From the NCBI GenBank assembly GCA_946055365.1, contig CAMGFM010000018.1, positions 1 through 11,769 of the forward strand: a DNA stretch of 11,769 nucleotides, read 5' to 3'. Of the stretch, positions 6,701 through 11,769 are shown one piece after another (the first letter of the stretch is position 1; each line of letters begins with the position of its first letter). This DNA comes from an uncultured Prevotella sp. (lineage in GTDB: Bacteria; Bacteroidota; Bacteroidia; Bacteroidales; Bacteroidaceae). The translations under genes were made by a program, and so were the position numbers. Under the pieces are notes generated by a model, which made no database searches, was not told the origin of the DNA, and saw nothing but the letters and a program-made list of their open reading frames with translations.

Positions 6701-8442
6701 CTATCGGTAACGACATATCAAAGTGGCAGGTTGGTGGCTTCCACTTCTACTACACCAAGTATGAGAAGAAGCTCAAGGTTGACTACCTCTCTTCTGCATG
6801 GGAGCACCCGATAACCGCAGAGATCTCCAATGTAGAAGGCGTGATAGAACTCGTGTTCTCCAAGAACGTAGGCTTCACTGTAAACGGTGAGCAGTATAAC
6901 TTCAAGTGGAACAATGGCCCCACCGACGAAATCGATGAGAACTGGGCAAATACCTACGCTCCGTTCTTCGCTCTCACTAACATTGAGGTGGGTAGCCAGG
7001 AGGGCGCCACACGCTCTTATGCTACATACAACTCTGTTAAGATACTCACTCTCGAGGCTGAGCCGCTCTTCTCATTCACCGACAACATGGTAGTGGGCGA
7101 TGCAGAGGCATACGAGACAACTGTCAAGCTCTATGCACACGAGAATGAAGAGGGCGTTTATGACCTCGAGGTGGCTGACCTCGTTTACGGCGACGCTTCT
7201 CTCGGCACTGTACGCTTCAACGGCGTGAGCGCAAGCGAGAACGCTACCGGCTACATGGTACTCTCCGGTGCTGACATCGCATCTGAGGACGGTACTCTCA
7301 CAATGACTGTCAACGGTCTTGCTAAGGACGGCAAGCTCTTTATGAGCCTCACTGGCACATACAACAGCGAGATAACAATGGCAGCCAAGTTCGGCGAGAT
7401 GTTCACCGACTATGTAGTGGCTGAGAACCTCCAGCCCAACGGCGCAGAGTTCATGTTCAGCGGCCTGCCTATCGACTGGGAGAAGGAAGGCGTTAAGGCA
7501 GTGCTTGACCTCACTGCTTGCGACGAGAGCAACAACACACCGATGAAGGTCTTTGCCCTCGGTACAGACGCTACAGAGTGGACCAATAACATCCACATCT
7601 ACTACTATGCTGGCACTAAGGTGCTTCAGGCTTACTGCGACATGGCAGACGGCATGGGCAACAACAACACTGGCCAGTTCACTCTCGACGACTACAGCAA
7701 CGTAGTGATCACAGTAGACAAGGAGAAGGGTCTCGCTGTCAACGGCGAAACCAAGATTGCCGCAAGAAGGTTCACTGAGCTGCTCAACCTTGAGACTATC
7801 GCCATCGGCGCAATCGGCGGCAGCGACCTCAACTCTTCCGCAGTTTACAGCACTATATGCTACTATCCGCTCGAGGCTGAAGAGCCGTTTGACCCGGTAG
7901 TGACCACTTATGAGAACAAGGCGTTCTATCAGTTCAGCTTGGAAGACTATGCTCCTCTCAACTTTGAGGAAGGCACGACATCATTCTCTATCGCTACAAC
8001 AGCAACAGAGGGTGTCTACAACGTGACTATCACTAACCTCATTGACGGTGAAGGCGACAGCGCAGGCAACATCACATTCGAGGCTACTGGCGTAACTGCT
8101 GACGGCGTGACAACATACACCGCAGAGCAGCAGACTGTCTACTTCGAGAACAGCGACGCAGGATGGACAGGCTATCCCGCAGGCATACTCGGATTCGACG
8201 CTAAGGAGGAGAACGGCGTGCTTACTGCCACTGTCATGATTGACTATGCAGGCAGTTACTACACCACACTGCAGTTTGGTGAGGACCCGACCACAGGCAT
8301 CTCTTCTGCAAGCGCAGAGAAGATCAACCTCGAGGGTGCAGAGTTCTTCACTGTAAACGGCGCTAAGGTCAACGGTCTCCAGAAGGGCATCAACATCGTG
8401 CGCACTGCTGACGGCAAGACCTTTAAGGTGGTTAAGAAGTAA
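3736..8442 (+). CDS. Giant secreted mosaic protein of ten alternating beta domains
   Basis: The product has 1568 residues. The start at 3736 is chosen because MKKILTLLALLVSTVAAMA is a clear signal peptide; an in-frame ATG at 3547 would bury it. Two module types alternate. A (calycin-like) lies at about 20-150, 517-651, 663-801, 814-929, 1111-1223 and 1388-1515; landmarks are [DY]xYDVxxxx, NYGxWTxxxVxGTT and LTAKFxxDKAYVxF. B lies at about 166-334, 346-505, 942-1110 and 1224-1382; landmarks are PNG, [IN]DW, a KAVIDL-type strand, NENV[LF]S[VI]G, HFYYTK and VNG. The order is A-B-B-A-A-A-B-A-B-A. Many linkers are acidic and Pro-rich (TDPVDPDEP, TDPEPDP, EPTEPETPEP, TDPEPVDPEP). The tail 1521-1568 ends in KGINIVRTADGKTFKVVKK, like the 651-residue protein, and suggests a sorting or anchoring signal. 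The B module is beta-rich and may be a jelly-roll, lectin-like fold (inference). The role may be surface adhesion or ligand binding, but this is unproven. Module A1 is more AT-rich than the rest. Confidence 0.85.
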   Translation: MKKILTLLALLVSTVAAMATVYTDARSVDADTYHSDWDNQEVEIVANGNDTYNVTIRQLTFSYAYGRKYNYGDWTLSNVPGTTENGVTTVTVTGATVTNSNCPQTSLSGSEMTKCSLTAKFNDDKAYVSFSGLLGGYTACTVVQGTDDFPAGGTDPVDPDEPTTGAIDIVTPGYSPNGSSFVQTASIDWDKQYIKAVIDLSSCGSYSSNENVLSVGSDISAWKVGGFHFYYTKSAGRLKADFLTTDGAHPISAEIFNISGVVEIVFSKEKGFTVNGQQYNIKYDSNNSVIDENWANTYAPFFALSTVEVGSQEGGTRSWATYNSVQVLNIEEAGGTDPEPDPSQGNFIVPENFEPNGAQMSYSTDINWDTQKIVATIDLTNCFNTNENVLSVGVNTPDWANGPHFHFFYTKSTKKLQINYLNANSNLVRRDLTAEGVVTIEISKENGATLNGENINYEYSENNTGNFVDPLTTYSDLWTLNHVDVAANQGSTWSHAKYVSVTLVDLEGGSTEPEPATVYNYTDSRVVTFNGGSETNATDAQASITCKGNDLYDVVLKDVVLNYNGTEFNYGTWTVTDVVGTTDADGVVTINATGLNADITATPMGVNKFVDGSVSLTAKFTADKAFIDFAGTINQEGIDFAFTARFGTDGSGEPTEPETPEPTVLNFTDRRVVTLNNYESTVADNAQVQITSKGNDLYDVVLKNIVNVYNNVADNYGDWTITDVPGTTDDDGVVTISATGLNATIANANAQTITAKEFIPGTVNLTAKFNADKAYVDFYGEIQGFWGRNPKFTVQFGTDDFGGTDPEPVDPEPVVYSDEMNIKYPGFDDYNYTATVNVYDQGEGVYDVEVASLDYYTMQYGALRFNGLAGEVDADGYLVITGTDVNAVDGKATMSVNAKAKDGKLYMVLEGMYHSWGTGVATFTFGTPFESGETPEEPSEGVDIIEPGYAPNGASFVETTTIDWNTQYVKAVIDLSTCGDNNANENVFSIGNDISKWQVGGFHFYYTKYEKKLKVDYLSSAWEHPITAEISNVEGVIELVFSKNVGFTVNGEQYNFKWNNGPTDEIDENWANTYAPFFALTNIEVGSQEGATRSYATYNSVKILTLEAEPLFSFTDNMVVGDAEAYETTVKLYAHENEEGVYDLEVADLVYGDASLGTVRFNGVSASENATGYMVLSGADIASEDGTLTMTVNGLAKDGKLFMSLTGTYNSEITMAAKFGEMFTDYVVAENLQPNGAEFMFSGLPIDWEKEGVKAVLDLTACDESNNTPMKVFALGTDATEWTNNIHIYYYAGTKVLQAYCDMADGMGNNNTGQFTLDDYSNVVITVDKEKGLAVNGETKIAARRFTELLNLETIAIGAIGGSDLNSSAVYSTICYYPLEAEEPFDPVVTTYENKAFYQFSLEDYAPLNFEEGTTSFSIATTATEGVYNVTITNLIDGEGDSAGNITFEATGVTADGVTTYTAEQQTVYFENSDAGWTGYPAGILGFDAKEENGVLTATVMIDYAGSYYTTLQFGEDPTTGISSASAEKINLEGAEFFTVNGAKVNGLQKGINIVRTADGKTFKVVKK
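4231..4737 (+). repeat. B-module coding repeat, copy B1
   Basis: It encodes residues 166-334 of the mosaic protein and is strongly similar to the segment at 6559-7065. Shared stretches at DNA level include AATCGATGAGAACTGGGC and CTACGCTCCGTTCTTCGC. At protein level they include GGFHFYYTK, ENWANTYAPFFAL and ATYNSV. This indicates internal duplication within the gene, more recent than that of the B2 and B4 modules, which have diverged much further. Confidence 0.8.
6559..7065 (+). repeat. B-module coding repeat, copy B3
   Basis: It encodes residues 942-1110 of the mosaic protein and is the closest internal relative of the B1 segment at 4231-4737, though separated from it by one B and three A modules. 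Most differences are conservative or synonymous (for example VEVGSQEGGTRSW versus IEVGSQEGATRSY). Confidence 0.8.
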
Positions 8443-8507
8443 GCGACACGCATCATCGCAAAACGATGACTGACAACGCTGGCCGCAGGGTCGGCGCATA
8501 AATAGGG

Positions 8508-8548
8508 AAATCCCGGGCACACACAGTGGTGTCCGGGATTTTTATTTG
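8508..8548 (+). terminator. Intrinsic terminator after the mosaic protein gene
   Basis: AAATCCCGGGCAC (8508-8520) pairs with GTGTCCGGGATTT (8529-8541) through 13 positions, one of them a G-T wobble, around an 8-nt loop. TTTATTT follows the stem. It lies 66 nt after the stop at 8442 and separates the secreted-protein unit from the regulator gene. Confidence 0.9.
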
Positions 8549-8646
8549 CCTCGGGCGTAGGCTTGGTGACGAGGCCTTTGTCCTTATGGCAGGCGGCTTT
8601 TTACATGTTTCAAGAGTCTTATGTGTGTTTTTCGGATAATTAGCTG

Positions 8647-8654
8647 TATTTTTG
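8647..8654 (+). promoter_or_regulatory. Promoter -7 element of the AlbA_2/ATPase regulator gene
   Basis: TATTTTTG matches TAnnTTTG exactly, in an AT-rich region 56 nt before the start at 8710. The -33 region (around 8622-8627) has only TGTG, a poor TTG match. The predicted leader is about 50 nt. Together with the terminator upstream this makes the gene its own transcription unit. Confidence 0.55.
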
Positions 8655-8709
8655 CAAAGGTTAATAGAAACATGTTTTAGCGATACATAATATAGAGGTT
8701 TTCATAACA

Positions 8710-10083
8710 ATGGAATTAAAGGCTTTGATAGCAGAATGTACTGCATACGACTATAAGCTAATGCTGGAAGAGAAGAAGCCAAAGAGCTGGTTGAAGAGCG
8801 TGAGTGCATTTGCCAATGGTGTGGGAGGTACGCTTTTTTTCGGTATTGATGATAATGGCATTGTCAAAGGCTTGGATGATGTCCAACGTGTCTGCGAAGC
8901 CGTCAGCGTTAGGATACGTGACTACATGGATCCGTTGCCTGACGTGGAGATGTTGCCACAAAGGATAGGTGACCATGATATTCTTCAGTTGAAAATAGCG
9001 GCAGGCAGCTACACACCTTACTATTACGTTGGCGACGGTCAGCGAGTGGCATTTGTGCGTATGGGTGATGAGAGTGTGCCTGCAACGGCAGAGCAAATGG
9101 TACGTCTGGTGTTGAAAGGTTCAAATAAGACGTATGATTCTTTGCATACGGACGATAGGGTGGACGACGCGACATTTACGATTCTGGCTAATACATTCAG
9201 GCTGCGCACAGGTCAAGAGTGGAAGGGAAAATATCTGTTGTCTTTTGGTCTTGTTACTGGTACGGGTAATCTCACGAATGCTGGAAAACTGTTTTCTGAT
9301 GACTGTCCTTTGTGGCAGTCACGCATATATTGCACGCGATGGGACGGTAGTGAAAAGGGAGATGCGATAAACGATGCGGAATTTACGGGCAATGTGCTTA
9401 TGCTGTTGCGTGAGGCGATGGATTTTGTAAGGTCAAATACGAGGCGAAGTTGGGAGAAATTGCCTGATGGACGGAAGAATAAGCCAGAATATGCAGAGCG
9501 TGCTGTCCTTGAGGCAATGGTCAACCATCTCATCCATCGCGATTATACGGTGATGGGCGGTGAAGTGCATCTTGACATATATGACAACCGTCTTGTAATA
9601 ACATCTCCGGGAGGAATGTATAACGGCACACTGATACAGGATCTTGATATTGCAGATGTCTCCTCCGAAAGACGAAATCCAGTACTTGCAAATGTGATGG
9701 CTCAACTTGACTATATGGAGAAACGAGGTAGCGGACTGCTGCGCATCTGTAAGGAGACAAAGGCTTTGGATGGATATAAGGAGGAACAGCGACCAATATT
9801 CAAGTCTACTCCAACACAGTTTCAGACCATAATTTTTGCAGCTGCCACCGTAGCAAATGTCGGAGATGGTGACGGACAAGTGTCGGAGACAATGCTCTCT
9901 GAACGTCAGTTGAATATACTGAAACTTATCAAGGAATCTCCGACAATAAGCGGACGGCAAATGTCGGAGAGACTGTCGGTAAGCCAACGCACTGTAGAAC
10001 GTGATCTTGCCATATTAAAAAAATTAGGCGTATTGAGGCGTAAGGGCAAGGATAATGGTGGGGTGTGGGTGATTAGACGGTAA
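8710..10083 (+). CDS. AlbA_2 (Schlafen-like) / ATPase / winged-helix regulator
   Basis: The product has 457 residues. The N-terminal AlbA_2 domain (PF04326 type, about 14-132) shows KSWLKSVSAFANGVGG and TLFFGIDDNGIVKGLDD, the family's nucleic-acid-binding signature. A GHKL-like ATPase segment (HATPase_c_4 type, about 265-360) has EAMVNHLIHRDY (268-279), the LVITSPGG turn, then SSERRNPVLANVMAQLDYMEKRGSGL. The C-terminal winged helix (about 396-450) reads LSERQLNILKLI...ISGRQMSERLSVSQRTVERDLAILKKLGVLRR. Such proteins are usually labelled ATP-dependent or DNA-binding regulators; the target here is unknown. The gene stands alone between a terminator and ung. Hand-counted samples give about 40-45% GC against about 70% in a sample of ung, so it may have been acquired by transfer. 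It is full length with no broken motif. Confidence 0.88.
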   Translation: MELKALIAECTAYDYKLMLEEKKPKSWLKSVSAFANGVGGTLFFGIDDNGIVKGLDDVQRVCEAVSVRIRDYMDPLPDVEMLPQRIGDHDILQLKIAAGSYTPYYYVGDGQRVAFVRMGDESVPATAEQMVRLVLKGSNKTYDSLHTDDRVDDATFTILANTFRLRTGQEWKGKYLLSFGLVTGTGNLTNAGKLFSDDCPLWQSRIYCTRWDGSEKGDAINDAEFTGNVLMLLREAMDFVRSNTRRSWEKLPDGRKNKPEYAERAVLEAMVNHLIHRDYTVMGGEVHLDIYDNRLVITSPGGMYNGTLIQDLDIADVSSERRNPVLANVMAQLDYMEKRGSGLLRICKETKALDGYKEEQRPIFKSTPTQFQTIIFAAATVANVGDGDGQVSETMLSERQLNILKLIKESPTISGRQMSERLSVSQRTVERDLAILKKLGVLRRKGKDNGGVWVIRR

Positions 10084-10255
10084 TGCGCATTGTAAGGTAG
10101 TGTGTGGTGCATGACATGTGTATGTTATAGCAGTGTCTGTCGGTATGCGACAACGGCGGAAGCCGTGTGAGATCCGTTTACTGTGGATTCTTATGGCGAG
10201 AGAATTTGTTTTTTAGTTTTTCATGTCTATAAAAAAGAACAACTCAACATCATAT

Positions 10256-10921
10256 ATGAACGTAAAGATAGAACCCTCGTGGCATCGTCTCCTTGCGCAG
10301 GAGTTTGACAAGCCCTATTTCAGTCAGCTGACGGAGTTTGTGCGCCGTGAGTATGCCTCTGGCGTGTGCTATCCGCCCGCATCGCTCGTGTTCAACGCCT
10401 TTAACCTCTGTCCCGTGGACAGGGTGAGGGTGGTGATAATAGGGCAGGACCCCTATCACGAGCAGGGACAGGCGCACGGACTCAGCTTCTCGGTGATGGA
10501 TGGCGTTCCGCAGCCGCCGTCGTTGCAAAACATTTTCAAGGAGATAAGCTCCGACCTCGGCGTGACGGTGCCGATGAGCGGCGACCTGACACGCTGGGCG
10601 CGTCAGGGAGTGCTGCTGCTCAACGCCACGCTCACCGTGCGTGCGCATCAGGCGGCAAGCCACCAGCGTCAAGGCTGGGAGACGTTTACCGATGCCGCCA
10701 TACACGCCCTCTCCACTTGCCGTGAGCATCTTGTGTTTATGCTTTGGGGAGGATATGCGCGCTCCAAGGCACGCCTCATAGACGGCTGCAAGCATCTGGT
10801 GCTGGAGGCGGCACACCCCTCGCCGCTATCCGCCAACAGAGGAGGATGGTTTGGCAACAGACATTTCTCACGCTGCAACGACTATCTGAGGAGTGTGGGA
10901 GAGAGTCCCGTGGAGTGGTGA
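10256..10921 (+). CDS. ung: Uracil-DNA glycosylase, family 1
   Basis: It removes uracil from DNA as the first step of base excision repair in the cytoplasm. From the chosen start the product has 221 residues, close to the 229 of E. coli Ung. Motifs: GQDPYH at 63-68 with the water-activating D65, HGLSFS at 74-79 with the uracil-stacking F78, LLNATLTV at 121-128 with N123, LWGGYA at 164-169, and the HPSPLSA loop at 187-193 with catalytic H187. An ATG at 10223 in the same frame would add 11 residues (SIKKNNSTSY...). I prefer 10256 because MNVKIEPSWHRLLAQEF matches how Bacteroidales Ung proteins usually begin. The 172 nt upstream hold a small CGGC-GGAA-GCCG hairpin and no clear TAnnTTTG element. 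The DUF3109 gene follows after 56 nt. Confidence 0.96.
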   Translation: MNVKIEPSWHRLLAQEFDKPYFSQLTEFVRREYASGVCYPPASLVFNAFNLCPVDRVRVVIIGQDPYHEQGQAHGLSFSVMDGVPQPPSLQNIFKEISSDLGVTVPMSGDLTRWARQGVLLLNATLTVRAHQAASHQRQGWETFTDAAIHALSTCREHLVFMLWGGYARSKARLIDGCKHLVLEAAHPSPLSANRGGWFGNRHFSRCNDYLRSVGESPVEW

Positions 10922-10977
10922 GAGGATGGAGTCACGGTAAGGAAAGAAGAAAAGGAAGAAAAAAACTTGGAGAAATT

Positions 10978-11565
10978 ATGATATTAGATATAGGTGACGT
11001 GTTGGTGTCAAGCGACATCATCACCGAGTGTTTTTGTTGCGACCTTGACAAGTGCAAGGGAGCGTGTTGTGTGGAGGGAGATGCGGGCGCGCCTGTTACC
11101 CTTGAGGAGATAGCGTGCATTGAGGATGCCCTTGACACGGTGTGGCAGGACATGTCTGCCACGGCGCAGGCTGTGGTGGACAGGCAGGGAGTGGCATATA
11201 CCGACCCCGAGGGCGACCTCGTGACAAGCATCGTGGGCGGCAAGGACTGTGTGTTCACGTGCTATGAGGACGGCTGTTGTCTGTGTGCGCTTGAAAAGGC
11301 CCACAGGGCAGGGCGCATAGAGTTTTGCAAGCCCGTGTCGTGCGCCCTCTATCCCATACGCGAGAAGAGGTTTGCAGGCGGACTGACGGCTCTCAACTAC
11401 AACCGTTGGGACGTGTGCCGTGACGCTATGGCCAAAGGCAGGGAGCTGGGACTGCCCGTCTACCGCTTTCTCGAGACACCGCTCAGGCGCAGGTTTGGCG
11501 ATGAGTGGTATGAGGAGCTGTGTGCCGTGGCGGAGGAGATAAGACAGGGCACGGCAGGGATGTAG
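10978..11565 (+). CDS. Cysteine-rich DUF3109 family protein
   Basis: The product has 195 residues, the usual length for DUF3109 (PF11307), a Bacteroidetes family of unknown function. Sixteen cysteines stand out: C18, C20, C21, C26, C30 and C31 near the start (ECFCCDLDKCKGACC), C47, then C91, C95, C100, C101, C103, C117 and C122 (CVFTCYEDGCCLCA...FCKPVSCALYPIR), C147 and C182. The spacing resembles YkgJ-type metal or Fe-S cluster binding proteins, so metal binding is a fair inference. The start at 10978 has GGAG at 10969-10972 and gives MILDIGDVLVSSDIITE, a typical family start. The frame is open back to 10744 but that part overlaps ung and is not coding. It is probably co-transcribed with ung. 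Confidence 0.88.
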   Translation: MILDIGDVLVSSDIITECFCCDLDKCKGACCVEGDAGAPVTLEEIACIEDALDTVWQDMSATAQAVVDRQGVAYTDPEGDLVTSIVGGKDCVFTCYEDGCCLCALEKAHRAGRIEFCKPVSCALYPIREKRFAGGLTALNYNRWDVCRDAMAKGRELGLPVYRFLETPLRRRFGDEWYEELCAVAEEIRQGTAGM

Positions 11566-11580
11566 AGTGTGAGCGGCAGG

Positions 11581-11687
11581 GCATTGGAAAATTTTGCGCA
11601 AAGCCATCGAATTGTTTGCGCAGAGCCTTGTAAATGTTTGCAGGGCATAAGAAAAGACAGTCCAAAGCCATGAAAAGGGAACGCAGG
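11581..11687. repeat. Degenerate tandem repeat of about 22 nt
   Basis: Just after the DUF3109 stop, five units start with GCA/GCC at 11581, 11603, 11625, 11645 and 11667 (spacings 22, 22, 20, 22), and a sixth GC follows at 11688. Unit ends resemble TTTGCGCAAAGCCAT, TTTGCGCAGAGCCTT, TTTGCAGGGCAT, GTCCAAAGCCAT and ACGCAGGGCTT. It is not a CRISPR, because there are no distinct spacers. No gene or terminator could be read in the remaining 80 nt to the window edge. Confidence 0.5.
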
Positions 11688-11769
11688 GCTTAGTACAAAA
11701 AAAATTGCGTGAAGGTGTGTCATAATGCAAATGCTTACGTATGCACTCATGCCTTTGCCGTGCGCTGAC

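Noticed and set aside
10744..10977. Longer N-terminus for the DUF3109 protein
   Set aside because: This part overlaps ung in another frame; the start at 10978 has GGAG upstream and matches the family's beginning.
11460..11750. Minus-strand frame at the right edge
   Set aside because: It overlaps the end of the DUF3109 gene and the degenerate repeat, and gives a low-complexity product without motifs.

Overview
The window looks like a chromosomal piece of a Bacteroidales bacterium, most likely Prevotella or a close relative. Four things point there: TAnnTTTG-type -7 promoter elements, AT-rich leaders with little or no Shine-Dalgarno signal, PCMD and calycin-like secreted protein domains, and short Bacteroidetes-type C-terminal tails with a 'KG-x-NI-[IV]-R-x-x-DG-[RK]-T' pattern. 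All genes lie on the + strand.

Left part (1-2928), cell envelope cluster: the last 30 codons of a gene whose product ends like a PCMD (putative carbohydrate metabolism) domain; a 249-residue outer-membrane beta-barrel protein 36 nt downstream; then, after an AT-rich palindromic spacer, a 651-residue secreted protein combining two calycin-like barrels, a PCMD domain and a cadherin-like sandwich. Two hairpins follow its stop, the second a plausible terminator.

Middle (2929-8548): an intergenic region of about 800 bp with no convincing gene. It holds three copies of a promoter-like TATCTTTGCA element at an exact 65-bp period and a leader of about 290 nt. These precede a 1568-residue secreted mosaic protein whose true start is 3736. 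That protein has ten domains of two alternating types: A, calycin-like, and B, a roughly 160-residue beta-rich module I cannot name. Acidic proline-rich linkers join many of them, and it ends in the same C-terminal tail type as the 651-residue protein. A strong intrinsic terminator follows.

Right part (8549-11769): a lower-GC, separately promoted gene for an AlbA_2/Schlafen-like, GHKL-type ATPase, winged-helix regulator; then the high-GC housekeeping genes ung (uracil-DNA glycosylase) and a cysteine-rich DUF3109 protein, probably co-transcribed; and a degenerate tandem repeat of about 22 nt at the edge.

The left and middle genes read as surface or secreted products built from one shared domain pool. 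The least explained parts are the B-module mosaic and the 65-bp promoter-bearing repeats in front of it. No CRISPR array, transposase, tRNA or rRNA was seen.
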